DNA from: Roseicyclus sp.
Lineage (GTDB): Bacteria > Pseudomonadota > Alphaproteobacteria > Rhodobacterales > Rhodobacteraceae
Assembly (NCBI GenBank): GCA_018401055.1
Contig: JAGYLB010000085.1
Span: forward strand, 1-64,000
Length of the DNA: 64,000 bases
Direction of reading: 5' to 3'
Position numbers and translations under genes: made by a program. Positions 27,431 through 37,800 of this stretch are shown one piece after another. Every line of letters starts with the position of its first letter. Within the stretch, counting starts at the first letter, position 1. Below the pieces are notes generated by a model, which was not told the origin of the DNA, did not search any database, and worked only from the letters and a program-made list of their open reading frames with translations.

Positions 27431-28660
27431 TTATCCAACAAACCGGCTGAGCAGCATGGAGCCGTTCGTGCCGCCAAACCCGAAAGAATTCGTCATCACC
27501 GTGTCGAGACCTGCGGCTTCGCGCAAGGACGTCGCAATTTCATCCGGCGACAGCGCCGAGTCGAGCGTTTCGACATTGATCGAGGGCGCGATGAAATCGC
27601 CCTGCAGCATCAAGAGACAAAAGATCGCCTCGAGCGCGCCAGCGGCCCCTTGGGCGTGACCGGTCATCGACTTTGTGGAGGATATGGGAGGGGTGCTGCC
27701 TTCGCCAAACACGCGGCGGACGGCCTGAACCTCGCCCACGTCGCCCACGGGCGTCGAGGTTCCGTGCGCGTTGATGTAATCGACGCGGCGGCCCGCAGGC
27801 AGGGTCTGGAGGGCGAGGCGCATGGCACGCTCGCCACCCTCGCCCGAGGGCGCGACCATGTCATGCCCGTCGGAGGTGGCGGCAAATCCCGTGACCTCGG
27901 CGAGGATATGCGCCCCGCGGGCGAGCGCATGATCGAGCGCCTCCAGCACGACGACCCCGCCGCCGCCCGCAATGACAAAGCCGTCGCGGCCCGCGTCAAA
28001 GGCGCGGGAGGCCTTTTCAGGCGTGTCGTTGTATTTCGACGACATCGCGCCCATCGCGTCGAAGAGGCACGACAACGTCCAGTCGAGTTCTTCCGCCCCG
28101 CCGGCGAACATGATGTCTTGCTTGCCCAGCATGATCTGTTCGGAGGCCGCGCCGATGCAATGGAGCGAGGTCGAGCAGGCGGAGGTGATGGAATAGTTGA
28201 TGCCCTTGATCTTGTAGGCGGTCGCTAGGTTCGCGCTGATCGTAGAGGACATGCATTTGGGCACGGCAAAGGGGCCGATGCGTTTCGTGGCTCCAGTGGA
28301 CAGGACTGACTGATGGGCCGCGAACATGGCGGAGGTGGAGGGGCCGCCGGACCCTGCGATCAGGCCGGTGCGCTCGTTCGAGATATCGGCCTCGGTCAGA
28401 CCGGCATGGGCGATGGCCTGACCCATGGCGATATGAGCATAAGCCGCGCCGGGGCCCATGAAGCGCAACGCGCGCTTGTCGACATGTTCGGCCGGGTCGA
28501 TCTTGAGCGTGCCCGCGATGCGCGAGCGAAAGCCGTGTTCGACCATGTCGGGATGGGTTTCGATGCCGGAGCGGCCCGCGCGCAAGGACGCCTCCACCTC
28601 GGCGGCGGAGTTCCCGATTGGCGAGACGATGCCCAGCCCTGTGACGACGACGCGGCGCAT
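27431..28660 (-). CDS. fabB: Beta-ketoacyl-ACP synthase I
   Basis: An intact 409-residue thiolase-fold enzyme. The catalytic Cys is in [19 protein letters not shown] and the two His are in [13 protein letters not shown] and [31 protein letters not shown] ends the protein. The absence of a FabF-type TGAH after the Cys and the pairing with fabA assign it to FabB, which elongates the cis-3-decenoyl intermediate made by FabA and so commits carbon to unsaturated fatty acids. fabI follows directly. In many relatives fabA lies directly upstream; here a foreign-looking gene lies between them. Confidence 0.95.
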   Translation of the reverse strand: MRRVVVTGLGIVSPIGNSAAEVEASLRAGRSGIETHPDMVEHGFRSRIAGTLKIDPAEHVDKRALRFMGPGAAYAHIAMGQAIAHAGLTEADISNERTGLIAGSGGPSTSAMFAAHQSVLSTGATKRIGPFAVPKCMSSTISANLATAYKIKGINYSITSACSTSLHCIGAASEQIMLGKQDIMFAGGAEELDWTLSCLFDAMGAMSSKYNDTPEKASRAFDAGRDGFVIAGGGGVVVLEALDHALARGAHILAEVTGFAATSDGHDMVAPSGEGGERAMRLALQTLPAGRRVDYINAHGTSTPVGDVGEVQAVRRVFGEGSTPPISSTKSMTGHAQGAAGALEAIFCLLMLQGDFIAPSINVETLDSALSPDEIATSLREAAGLDTVMTNSFGFGGTNGSMLLSRFVG

Positions 28661-28831
28661 GTGGCCTCCCTAGCGTTTGTCGGGGTCTGTTTAGGGAAGC
28701 GCAGGCAGCGACGCAAGCCGGTGGGGGCGGCGGGAGGTGCGGCGCCTTCGTGCTGACCGGCAGGCGCAAGGCGCCACTGCTTCAGACGCGGCTTGTTGGG
28801 GGGCAGCTGTGCGGAAAAAGTGGACGTTCGC

Positions 28832-30013
28832 CTAGCAATTCAGGCTGTCGAGAACCTCCCGGCAGAACCGTTCTCGCGATTTGACGTCGTCCGAAGTTTC
28901 GATCCAGGTGCGATCCAACTCGAGTGTTCCGACCGGAACGATCTTTTCCGCGATCTCGCTCGGAGTGGTCTCGTCGATGCGACCTCCCGCCCAATCATGA
29001 AAGGCCGATGAATATCGGACGACCGCGCCGCCGGTCGACAGGTCGATTTTTCCCCCTTCTGCAAAGAACGTCAGACCGTCCCCCATCTCTTCCCCGATGA
29101 GTTTGAGCCGCGCTGCGAGACGATGTTTGAGGATGGCGACGAAGACGATCGCGGCAGAGAAGGTGAATTTATCGACAAGCACGCCAACCCGGCGATCTTC
29201 CGCACCCTCCACAACCGCGTCGATCAATGGCATGGTCCGGAGAAAGTTGCCGCCGGTATTACCTCGAACATCAATGAGAAGGGGCAAGCCGGGGCGGGAT
29301 CTTGCGCAGCGTGACGCTTCGGAAACCGCATTCGACAATTCTGTTTCACCGGGATCGAAAAAACTCGGAAGCACCATCAGCATCCCGCGTTGACCGAAAT
29401 CCCCGATCTCCAGAAAGGTCTTGGGAGACCAGAACGCATCAGCTTTCCCATGCTCGTTTCTCGGATAGAGCGCAGATCCGGGAACCCAATTTTCCGTATC
29501 CAGAACAAGCTCGCTGATCCGCCCCGTCTCGTTGCGTATCCGGTATTCGATTGTGCCGCTGCCGGAAAACACGCCCAAGCGGACCAACGCGCTCGGCCAA
29601 GCGAAGAGGATTGGCCCGATGACGCGTTTTCGTTGTCTTGTTCCCGCCAGAAATCTCTCTGCGGCGACTTCGATCTCGCTCACAGGAATGCCATTGATGG
29701 ATATCAATTCGCTGCCGATCGCCCCAGCGAAACCGGACGGGGCACCGAGCAGTCGTACAGTGGGCCCGATGGTTACGAACCTGAGAGGCAGGACCGAGAT
29801 GGCATTATTTGGGATCAGGCGTGTGTGTCCGTTCCCCGGAAGTGCCAGAAGTCGCATTAGCGAAAGAAAGAACGCGTCCTTCGCGTTCGCGAGTGCGTAC
29901 TGACGGGCTTCTTTGATGTGGCAATCCATTTCCTCGCGTTCGATGGCTCGGAAGCTGGGGTCGGTCGTCAGGACCGTTCTTTCTATGTGGTCAAGGTCAT
30001 GGATCATCGACAT
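28832..30013 (-). CDS. S41-peptidase-like protein lying between fabB and fabA
   Basis: An intact 393-residue protein with no signal peptide. FAGAIGSELISINGIPVSEIE resembles the PDZ-like part of tail-specific proteases. LPLLIDVRGNTGGNFLRTMPL matches the S41 DxRxNxGG block, VGVLVDKFTFSAAIVFVA places a Ser where the nucleophile would be, and LIGEEMGDGLTFFAEGG matches the GExxGG strand found in S41 branches without the usual GKG lysine. A cytoplasmic or unconventionally active hydrolase is inferred. Base composition is visibly less GC rich than its neighbours, with more ATT, AAA and GAA codons. It splits fabA from fabB-fabI, which suggests horizontal insertion. Confidence 0.7.
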   Translation of the reverse strand: MSMIHDLDHIERTVLTTDPSFRAIEREEMDCHIKEARQYALANAKDAFFLSLMRLLALPGNGHTRLIPNNAISVLPLRFVTIGPTVRLLGAPSGFAGAIGSELISINGIPVSEIEVAAERFLAGTRQRKRVIGPILFAWPSALVRLGVFSGSGTIEYRIRNETGRISELVLDTENWVPGSALYPRNEHGKADAFWSPKTFLEIGDFGQRGMLMVLPSFFDPGETELSNAVSEASRCARSRPGLPLLIDVRGNTGGNFLRTMPLIDAVVEGAEDRRVGVLVDKFTFSAAIVFVAILKHRLAARLKLIGEEMGDGLTFFAEGGKIDLSTGGAVVRYSSAFHDWAGGRIDETTPSEIAEKIVPVGTLELDRTWIETSDDVKSRERFCREVLDSLNC

Positions 30014-30096
30014 GGGTCAATGTGTACGCATGCATGATTCAATGTCTAGAAAGGGCTCCAAGCCGTCTGCAGGTATCTTTCGTCAGACGCCGACGC

Positions 30097-30606
30097 TCAG
30101 CTTTCGCTCAGCGCCACCTTCATGTCCTTGACCAGATAGATCACCTCGCCATCCGCCTCGACACGGCCGTCGGCCACGCCCATGGTCAGGCGGCGGGTCT
30201 GCACGGCCTTGGTGAAATCGACGTGATAGGTAAGCATTTTGCGGTCGGGCCGAACCATGCCCGTCAGCTTGACCTCGCCCACGCCCAGCGCGTAGCCCCG
30301 CCCCTGCCAGCCGCGCCAGCCGAGGTTGAAGCCGGTCAGTTGCCACAGCCCGTCGAGGCCGAGACAGCCGGGCATGATGGGGTTGCCGGGGAAATGGCAG
30401 TCGAAGAACCACAGGTCCGGCGTGATGTCGAATTCAGCCACGACATGGCCCTTGCCGTGTGCGCCGCCATCGCCGGAGATGTCGGTGATGCGGTCCATCA
30501 TCAGCATCGGCGGCTCGGGTAACTGGGCATTGCCCGGCCCGAACAACTCGCCCCGGGCACAGGCCAGAAGGCCTTCCTTGTCGAAGGATGTCGGATAGTC
30601 TGCCAT
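30097..30606 (-). CDS. fabA: 3-hydroxydecanoyl-ACP dehydratase/isomerase
   Basis: An intact 169-residue hot-dog protein. The catalytic His is in [25 protein letters not shown], and the Asp of the same segment completes the dyad. It dehydrates 3-hydroxydecanoyl-ACP and isomerises the trans-2 double bond to cis-3, the branch point for unsaturated fatty acids. The start at 30606 begins [20 protein letters not shown]. It is divergent from irr with a 162-base spacer, an arrangement common in Rhodobacterales. Its partner fabB lies beyond the inserted S41-like gene. Confidence 0.96.
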   Translation of the reverse strand: MADYPTSFDKEGLLACARGELFGPGNAQLPEPPMLMMDRITDISGDGGAHGKGHVVAEFDITPDLWFFDCHFPGNPIMPGCLGLDGLWQLTGFNLGWRGWQGRGYALGVGEVKLTGMVRPDRKMLTYHVDFTKAVQTRRLTMGVADGRVEADGEVIYLVKDMKVALSES

Positions 30607-30710
30607 GTCCCCCCGCAGATCCTGAGTGCAAAAGCGCCGAAAATCGTGGCGCCCGTCTAGCATCGGGCACAAGCGCGGCGCAAGGGCGCGGGGAGGTGCA
30701 CGCTTTGCGA

Positions 30711-30739
30711 TTGAAACCAAGGGGCCATGCGCCCTATAT
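30711..30739 (+). promoter_or_regulatory. Sigma-70 promoter of irr
   Basis: TTGAAA at 30711-30716 and CTATAT at 30734-30739 are 17 bases apart. Transcription would start near 30746, which excludes the ATG at 30727 and supports the irr start at 30769. Confidence 0.65.
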
Positions 30740-30768
30740 ATGGGCGGTATTCTACAGGACCCGACGCA

Positions 30769-31188
30769 ATGACCCCCGAAGCACTGGAACGCAGCAAGAG
30801 CTGGCTCGCCATAGGCGACCTGCGCCCGACGCGGCAGCGGTTGACGCTGGCGGCGCTGCTGGTGGGGGATGGCGAGAACCGGCATGTGACGGCAGAGGGG
30901 CTGCATGACGCGGTGCTTTCGACGGGCGACCGGGTATCGCTGGCGACGGTCTACAACACGCTCAAGGCGTTTTGCGACGCGGGCCTTATGCAGGAAGTGA
31001 CCGTCGACGGGTCGCGCAGCTATTTCGACACGCGGATGGACGACCACCCGCATTTCCATTTCGAGGATACCGGGCATTTGACCGATGCACCGGCGGGCGA
31101 GCTGGAAATCCGCGGCTTGCCGCAGGTGCCCGAGGGCTACGAGATCGCCAAACTCGACGTCGTGATCCGGCTGCGCAAGATCTCCTGA
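30769..31188 (+). CDS. irr: Irr-type iron-responsive regulator of the Fur family
   Basis: An intact 139-residue protein. Its winged helix is [28 protein letters not shown], followed by [15 protein letters not shown]. The metal/haem region reads [20 protein letters not shown]; the HxHFHF cluster is the Irr hallmark, while the CxxC pairs of true Fur zinc sites are absent. Irr proteins act when iron is scarce, repressing iron-using genes and activating uptake, and are inactivated through haem. The start at 30769 is chosen from the promoter position. The shared spacer with fabA may also hold an iron control element, but I see no clear ICE box. Confidence 0.88.
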   Translation: MTPEALERSKSWLAIGDLRPTRQRLTLAALLVGDGENRHVTAEGLHDAVLSTGDRVSLATVYNTLKAFCDAGLMQEVTVDGSRSYFDTRMDDHPHFHFEDTGHLTDAPAGELEIRGLPQVPEGYEIAKLDVVIRLRKIS

Positions 31189-31206
31189 CGCTGCATCGCA
31201 GCGTCA
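31186..31206 (+). terminator. Perfect hairpin at the irr stop codon
   Basis: TGACGCTG and CAGCGTCA form an eight-base-pair stem with a five-base loop. The stem starts with the irr stop codon. CCCCTTTCG follows a few bases later. Confidence 0.6.
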
Positions 31207-31287
31207 TTGCCCCTTTCGCCCTAGCCAAACCCGGCCTGAGCCTGTAACGGCTCGGCCAACTCATATGATTTCCTTTAAGGGCCCCCC

Positions 31288-33105
31288 ATGGACCTCCGCA
31301 ATATCGCGATCATCGCGCACGTTGACCACGGCAAGACAACACTGGTCGACAACCTTCTGAAACAATCCGGCGCTTTCCGCGAGAACCAGGCCGTGGCCGA
31401 GCGGGCGATGGACAGCAACGATCTGGAACGCGAGCGCGGCATCACGATCTTTGCCAAGCCCACATCGGTCGAATGGAAGGGCACGCGGATCAACATCGTC
31501 GATACCCCCGGCCACGCCGATTTCGGTGGCGAGGTGGAGCGGATCTTGTCGATGGTCGATGGTGTGGTGCTGCTGGTCGACGCAGCAGAAGGGCCGATGC
31601 CGCAGACGAAATTCGTGACCTCCAAGGCGCTCGCGCTGGGGCTGAGGCCGATCGTGGTGTTGAACAAGGTGGACAAACCCGATGCCGAACCTGATCGGGC
31701 GCTGGACGAGGTGTTCGATCTGTTCGCAGCCCTTGAAGCCAACGAGGATCAGCTGGATTTCCCGCATATGTATGCCTCGGGCCGCTCGGGCTGGGCCGAT
31801 CACACGCTGGACGGGCCGCGCAAGGATCTGAGCGCGCTGTTCAACCTGATCGTGAACCATGTGCCGCCGCCCAAGCAGATCGCCCATCAAAACGACGATT
31901 TCCGCATGCTGGCGACAACGCTGGGTGCCGATCCTTTTGTGGGGCGGTTGCTGACCGGCCGGGTGGAATCGGGACGGCTGAAGGTCGGGCAGACCGTGCA
32001 GACGCTGAGCCGTCTGGGCGAAAAGGTGGAACAGTTCCGCGTCACCCGTATTCAGGCGTTTCGCGGTCTCGGCCAGCAAGACGTCGAGGAGGCATTGGCG
32101 GGCGACATCGTCAGCTTGGCGGGCATGACCAAATCGACGGTCGCCGACACGATCTGCGCTTTGGCCGTGGACAAGCCGCTCTACGCCCAACCGATCGACC
32201 CGCCGACCATCACGGTGACCTTTGGCATCAACGACAGCCCGCTGGCGGGCCGCGATGGCAAGAAGGTGCAATCCCGCGTGATCCGCGAGCGCCTGATGAA
32301 AGAGGCGGAAAGCAACGTCGCCATCAAGGTCAGCGACACCCCCGGCGGAGAGGCCTTCGAGGTTGCGGGCCGGGGCGAATTGCAGATGGGCGTCTTGATC
32401 GAAAACATGCGCCGCGAAGGGTTCGAGCTGTCGATTTCCCGCCCGCAGGTGCTGTTCCGCGACATCGACGGGATCAGGCATGAGCCGGTCGAGGAAGTCA
32501 CAATCGACGTCGATGACGACTACACCGGCGCCGTGATCGAAAAGATCACAGGTCCCCGCAAGGGCGATCTGAAGGAGATGAAGCCGGGCGGGGCGGGCAA
32601 GACGCGGATCATCGCGCTGGTGCCGTCGCGGGGCCTGATCGGCTATCACGGCGAGTTTTTGACGGACACGCGGGGCACGGGCGTGCTGAACCGGGTGTTC
32701 CATGCATGGGAGCCGTTCAAGGGCCCGATCGAAGGGCGGCGCGCGGGCGTGCTGATCTCGATGGAGAACGGGGTATCCGTGGCCTATGCGCTGTGGAACC
32801 TGGAGGAACGGGGCCGCATGTTCATCGGCGCGCAGGAACCGATCTATACCGGCATGATCATCGGCGAGCACTCGCGCGACAACGATCTTGAGGTGAACCC
32901 GCTCAAGGGCAAGAAGCTGACCAACGTCCGCGCCTCCGGCACGGACGAGGCGGTGCGCCTGACCACGCCGATCACGATGTCGCTGGAACAGGCGATTGCC
33001 TACATCGACGATGATGAACTGGTCGAGGTCACGCCCAACGCGATCCGGCTGCGCAAGCGCTTTCTCGACCCGCATGAGCGCAAGCGCCAGTCGCGCGCGG
33101 GCTGA
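31288..33105 (+). CDS. typA: Translational GTPase TypA/BipA
   Basis: An intact 605-residue protein, the normal length. G1 is [17 protein letters not shown], the switch region is [12 protein letters not shown]3 is [17 protein letters not shown] and G4 is [14 protein letters not shown]. Domains II and III follow, and the BipA-specific C-terminal domain shows [40 protein letters not shown] and [18 protein letters not shown]. It binds the ribosome at the elongation-factor site and helps 50S assembly under stress or cold. It is a single-gene unit ending at a strong terminator. Confidence 0.97.
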   Translation: MDLRNIAIIAHVDHGKTTLVDNLLKQSGAFRENQAVAERAMDSNDLERERGITIFAKPTSVEWKGTRINIVDTPGHADFGGEVERILSMVDGVVLLVDAAEGPMPQTKFVTSKALALGLRPIVVLNKVDKPDAEPDRALDEVFDLFAALEANEDQLDFPHMYASGRSGWADHTLDGPRKDLSALFNLIVNHVPPPKQIAHQNDDFRMLATTLGADPFVGRLLTGRVESGRLKVGQTVQTLSRLGEKVEQFRVTRIQAFRGLGQQDVEEALAGDIVSLAGMTKSTVADTICALAVDKPLYAQPIDPPTITVTFGINDSPLAGRDGKKVQSRVIRERLMKEAESNVAIKVSDTPGGEAFEVAGRGELQMGVLIENMRREGFELSISRPQVLFRDIDGIRHEPVEEVTIDVDDDYTGAVIEKITGPRKGDLKEMKPGGAGKTRIIALVPSRGLIGYHGEFLTDTRGTGVLNRVFHAWEPFKGPIEGRRAGVLISMENGVSVAYALWNLEERGRMFIGAQEPIYTGMIIGEHSRDNDLEVNPLKGKKLTNVRASGTDEAVRLTTPITMSLEQAIAYIDDDELVEVTPNAIRLRKRFLDPHERKRQSRAG

Positions 33106-33121
33106 ACCTGCAACCAAACGC

Positions 33122-33161
33122 AAAAAAGCCCGCGCGACCAACTGGTCACGCGGGCTCTTTT
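33122..33161. terminator. Strong bidirectional Rho-independent terminator between typA and cysE
   Basis: AGCCCGCGCGACC at 33127-33139 pairs with GGTCACGCGGGCT at 33144-33156 (12 of 13 pairs, four-base loop). Six A precede it and CTTTT follows, so it can stop both typA and convergent transcripts. Confidence 0.85.
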
Positions 33162-33176
33162 ATCTGCGGCCATCCA

Positions 33177-33235
33177 TAGGGTGCGCCTTCAGGCACAACA
33201 TTGGGCCGGATCGGTGCGCCCGAAGGCACACCCTA
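33177..33235. repeat. Inverted repeat with 14-base arms near the cysE stop
   Basis: TAGGGTGCGCCTTC at 33177-33190 is repeated in reverse as GAAGGCACACCCTA at 33222-33235 with one mismatch, around a 31-base loop. It lies between the typA terminator and the cysE stop and could be a REP-like element or a second terminator for cysE. Confidence 0.5.
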
Positions 33236-33242
33236 CGAAAAG

Positions 33243-34067
33243 TCATGCGGGCCCGGTCGGCCCAGGGTTGGGCAGCAAATGATCCATGCTCATCGCAGGC
33301 TGCTCGCATCCTGCCTCGCCCACGATCCGGGCAGGAACCCCTGCCACGGTCTTGCAAGACGGCACATCGGCAAGAACCACCGAGCCTGCTGCGATGCGCG
33401 AGCAATTGCCGACATGGATGTTGCCCAGGACCTTGGCCCCTGCCCCGATCAAGACTCCGTCCCCGATCTTGGGGTGACGATCCTCGGTCTCCTTGCCGGT
33501 GCCGCCAAGGGTGACGGAATGCAGCATGGAGACATTGTTGCCCACCACGGCGGTTTCGCCGACGACAATGGAATGGGCATGGTCGATCATGATCCCCTGT
33601 CCGATGCGGGCGGCGGGATGGATATCGACACCGAACACCTCGGACACGCGCATCTGGATGAAATAGGCCAGGTCGCGGCGGCCTTCCGTCCAAAGCCAGT
33701 GGCCGACGCGATAGGCCTGAACCGCCTGAAAGCCCTTGAAGAACAAAAGTGGCTGTATGTAGCGGTGGCAGGCCGGGTCGCGTTCAAAAACGGCTACGAT
33801 ATCGGCGCGCGCAGCAACGCCCAGACCTGCATCGGCGTCATAGGCATCATCGGCGATTTCGCGCAGCAACTGCTCGGACATTTCGCCAGAAGCCAGTTTC
33901 TGCGCCATGCGGTAGGCCAGCGCCTTTTCCAGAGTGTCATGGTGCAAGATGCAGCCGTGGATCAGACCGCCCAGCAGCGGCTCATCCTGCACGGCCTGAT
34001 CGGCCTCGTCGAGGATACGCCGCCAGACGGGGTCGACGCCTGCAAGTTTCCGTTTCACCGTCGCCAT
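33243..34067 (-). CDS. cysE: Serine O-acetyltransferase
   Basis: An intact 274-residue protein. The N-terminal helical domain (WRRILDEADQAVQDEPLLGGLIHGCIL, ADIVAVFERDPACHRY) is the CysE dimer/trimer region. A left-handed beta helix of hexapeptide repeats follows, with the catalytic IHPAARIGQGIMIDHAHSIVVGETA, VSMLHSVTLGG and GAGAKVLGNIHVGNCSRIAAGSVV. It makes O-acetylserine for cysteine synthesis. The ATG at 34067 has GGAGG eight bases upstream, better than the GTG at 34088. It is next to, but transcribed separately from, the GTA cluster end. Confidence 0.95.
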   Translation of the reverse strand: MATVKRKLAGVDPVWRRILDEADQAVQDEPLLGGLIHGCILHHDTLEKALAYRMAQKLASGEMSEQLLREIADDAYDADAGLGVAARADIVAVFERDPACHRYIQPLLFFKGFQAVQAYRVGHWLWTEGRRDLAYFIQMRVSEVFGVDIHPAARIGQGIMIDHAHSIVVGETAVVGNNVSMLHSVTLGGTGKETEDRHPKIGDGVLIGAGAKVLGNIHVGNCSRIAAGSVVLADVPSCKTVAGVPARIVGEAGCEQPAMSMDHLLPNPGPTGPA

Positions 34068-34145
34068 GACCTGGCCCTCCGCACTCACGCTCCTGTGCTA
34101 CATCAGATAGGCGCTCGGGTCCATTGTGGAAGGGGCCAGCGGGCT

Positions 34146-34855
34146 TCAGATTGGGGCGGGCAGGCTCAACTCGGCGAAGTGAATGACGAGCCGAACCTGA
34201 CCGCCCGCAAAGGTGCCGCTCTGCGCCGTCAGCACCAGCGCAGTGGGCGACCAGTAGACGATCGGCGCGGCAGGTCCGTTAACCCAGGAATTCAGGGCAA
34301 CCCCCAGACCTACGCCGAACCGACCATTGTCGCCGGTAACCCCGAGCTGCCAGGCGGTCGCGCTGCCCGTGATGGTGTCGATCACACGCCCGGTGACGCC
34401 AAACAAGATCGCCCGCGCCGGGATGACAAGGGGGTGGTAACGGTCGCGCCCGGGGTGATGGGGATCGTGATTTCGAGCGACCGCATGGCCATGCCCGCGC
34501 CCGAGGGGGCAAGGGTCACCGCGCCGGGGCGCCAATCTGCCCCGTCCCAGATCGCAGGCACGCCTTGATCCAGAACCAACGCCCGCCAGCCCCGACGCGG
34601 CGGCACGAAGACCCAACCGCCGTTCACCGCGATGGCAAGCTTGCCGTCCTGTCCGCCCCAGGCGTTCACGGCACCGGGCGGCACGGCATAGATCTCGCCC
34701 TCGGGCGCGGCAAGGGGTGGGGTTGTGGTGTCGATCGAGACCAGCGTCAGATGCGTCAGCGCGTCAATCCGGGCCAGCGCCTCGTTCACGGTCACATGCT
34801 TTTGGGCCTGCGCGGGCGCCAAAAGGGGCAGGGACATGCGGGGGGTGTCAGTCAT
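34146..34855 (-). CDS. DUF2793 fibre-like protein at the end of the GTA cluster, one frameshift near 34430
   Basis: It begins MTDTPRMSLPLLAPAQAQKH, the DUF2793 hallmark, then VTVNEALARIDALTHL and a short beta-rich body (GEIYAVPPGAVNAWGGQDGKLA, GWVFVPPRRGWRALV). After the shift the C-terminal domain reads VTGRVIDTITGSATAWQLGV and ends HFAELSLPAPI. As I recall, DUF2793 proteins are fibre or spike components of GTA-type particles that touch the host surface. The start overlaps the end of g15 by eight bases, so it is probably made with the tail genes. Confidence 0.75.
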
Positions 34856-37800
34856 CGATCGTGATCCTTGCAAACGGCCCCGGCCCGAAACGGTCGGACA
34901 TTTGGGCAACCTCGATGGTGAAGGGCGCCGTCGTGCCATCGCTGGCCCGCATCGCCCCCGTGTAGGTGAAGGCAGGCGTGCCCAGCGTCACCTCGCGCCT
35001 GAGCCCGGCGGCATCGACCACCCGCAGGAGATAGGCCTCTGCGCTCTCGCCCAGCGGAACCTCGATCCCTTCCCAGCTGTCGCCGTCGATCCGGCTTCGG
35101 CGCACCCAAGACAAGGTCAGCCCCCGCCGTGGTCTGTGCCCGCAGATGCGCCGGGGCATATGGCCTGAGGCCAACACCCTGAAACGCCAGAACCTTTTCG
35201 ACATAGCTGGGATCATCGACGCTGCGCCGGGCCGATCCGACGCGGTAATGGCGAGGCCAGACCGCGTGTGGCAGGGCCTAGGTCAACCTGACCGGGCGCC
35301 CCGTCGACCAAGACGAACAGACTGCCCTCGGGCCAGACCTCGGGCATCACGCCATCGGTGCCTTGCTGGCCGCGCAGCCGCATGGCGATGTCCCAAAGCC
35401 CCGCGCCCACCAGCGTGGCCTGCGCGAACTGGATCACCTCCACGCGCCATCATCGCCCGACCCGATCGCGGCCAGATTGGCCCCGTTCAGCACTGCCGCC
35501 ATCTCTGCCGCCGACAGCTGGCCGGACGCCAGCCGCACGCGCAAGGCGCCGGCGCGGTCCCAAAGACCGGGGCGGGCCGCGACCAGCGGCGCCTCAGGCG
35601 TGCCGATGACAGCGCGCCGTTCCATCAGCCGGTTGAGCGTGAATCCGTCCGGGCCCGCGGCGGTATAGACGGCGACCGTCCCCGGCCAAGGGGTGGCTGT
35701 GACCGCAAGATGGGGCGCATGCTCCACCTCGGACCCCGACAGAAGCGGCAGGTCGAGAAAGACCGGCGTGACAGGCACCGGTGGCACGAAACCGGAGGCA
35801 GGCGCGAATTCCTCCACCGCCTCAGACGGGTCCGAGACCGAAGGTTCCACCCGCACGGCCTCCATATTGCGCGCGCCGCGATCCTCGACCCGGTCGATAC
35901 GCCAAGTCGACCCATCGGGCAGCGCGACCATGTCGCCCGCGCCCAGTGCCCGCCGCGAGGGCGGCAGCGACAGGCGGTGAACATCCGCGCGCCACCCGCG
36001 CCTCGGCCAGCCAGCGCTCGGCCACGGCCTGCCCCTCTGGGCCGGTCAGGGCCAAAGAGCAGGTCGCTTGCGGTGATCGCCATCCGCACCATCGGCGGAA
36101 ACACCGCCTCGGCCACGCGATCCTCATAGGTGGCTTCGGCGGCGGTGTAGCCCACCCTCACCCGGCCCACGATCTCTGGCCTCGGCAGCGCGGACCCTCG
36201 GTGATGCCGCCCGCGCCATCCTCGGCGATAGCCGTCGCTTCTGCGTGGATCACGGCTGCAGGCACGGTGGGCAAGGGCAGAAAGACCAGGGTCCCCTCGC
36301 GCTCGACCGCTTGAAACCCGTAGGCCAGCATAAGCGCCTGCAGGCGCGCGCGGGCGCTTTCCGTCTCGCCCGACAGATGGCCACGCACAATACCGTGCAA
36401 ACGCGACACGTCGTAATCCAGTACCCCGGCCGTCTCGCACAGCTCCGCCACCACATGGCTCAGCGGCACAGCCTCGATACGGCCGCTGATCCAGTGGCCG
36501 AGCCGCCAGTTGCCGCCATCCGACCAACGGTCGATGTCATTGGGAAAAGCCGGCCAAGGCCGCGCATCCCATGCCCAGACATGGGCATACTCCATCTGCA
36601 ACATCGGGCCGCCGTAGACTTCTGAGACCGGATTGCGCCCCGGCACGTCCCAATAGGACATGATCGCGCGCAAGTATTGCGCCTGGATCAGGTCGTCACG
36701 CCGTCCGTCGGAATAGTGCGGCAGAGCGCTTTCGGAGCTTTTGGGATCGAAGAACTTGTTGGGCTCGTTGGTGCCCTTGTCGACAGCCGGGCAGCCGATC
36801 TCTGTGAACCGCACGGGCTTTGATCGCCGCACCCAAGGCGAGGGCAGGACCAGCGACACACCACTACGACGGTCGTGGTGCACGCTGTCCCACCAGCCTG
36901 CGATATCCTTGTAGCGATACAGGAAGTGATCCGAAGCCCCGGACGGCGGATAGATCGCCTCGGACCGCGACAAGACGCCTGCGCCTTCGGGGCTGGGCCA
37001 GGGCGCAATGGGCTCGCCCACCATGACGCTGCTTTCAACTTGCAACCAGCCGCCCGCATCGGGACCCGCCCACCAATTGCCTCTGAGCGGCCCCCCCTCC
37101 GTCGTCGTGGCCGTGCCGCGCAACACCCCGTCGATCCAGAGACGGACATGGCCCGGCGCGACCGGGTTCAACTCCCATGTCACCTCATGCAGCAGATCGT
37201 CGAAGGGCAGATCGGCAACCGGTAGATCAAGGATGGCCGTCTCGAAATCCGACCCTGTCATCTCGGTCTGTCCGCGACCAGACCTGAGCCGCAGGATCGT
37301 GCCGCCATCGCGCAGACCGAACCAGCTGCCCATATTCACGCCGCCGGTTTCCCAAAGCGCACCATCGGTGGTGGTTGCTTAAGCAAACGCACAATCCCGC
37401 GAAACACTGCCGGGGCGGCGCGGACAGGTTCCGCAAACGCGGCCACGACGCCGGGTGGATAGCTTTCGACGGGTGGCGAGACCTGCCATCCACGCAGGCT
37501 GGCATCAATGGGCACGCGGCGCTGCGCCGCGCGCGCCTCTCCGGTCGGATAGTACCAGTCGTACCCCTCGCCACCCTCTACATTGGCCTCGAGATAGCCC
37601 TGATCGTAGATCGTGCCCCAGGCCGCGTCGGCATGATCGGTCCCGTCGCGCCAGTCAGAGAGCGGCATGTAATTGTCGATACCGATGAAATCGATCTCGT
37701 CATCGGCCCAAAGCGGATCGAGGTGGAAATACACATCCCCCGATCCGTCCTGCGGCTGGTAACCGAAATACTCGGACCAATCGGCGGCATAGCCCAGATC

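Noticed and set aside
30727..30768. ATG at 30727 as the irr start
   Set aside because: It lies inside the promoter, upstream of the expected transcription start near 30746.
31261..33141. A 626-codon open frame on the minus strand across typA
   Set aside because: It mirrors the third codon positions of the intact typA gene; its sequence is rich in His, Arg and Gln with no domain. Similar long mirror frames over polA (392-1120), the glycosyltransferase (2091-3473), fabI-fabB (27350-28228) and tig (61179-62306) are artefacts of high GC.
34068..34088. GTG at 34088 as the cysE start
   Set aside because: AGGAGC abuts the GTG, too close for initiation, while GGAGG is well placed for the ATG at 34067.
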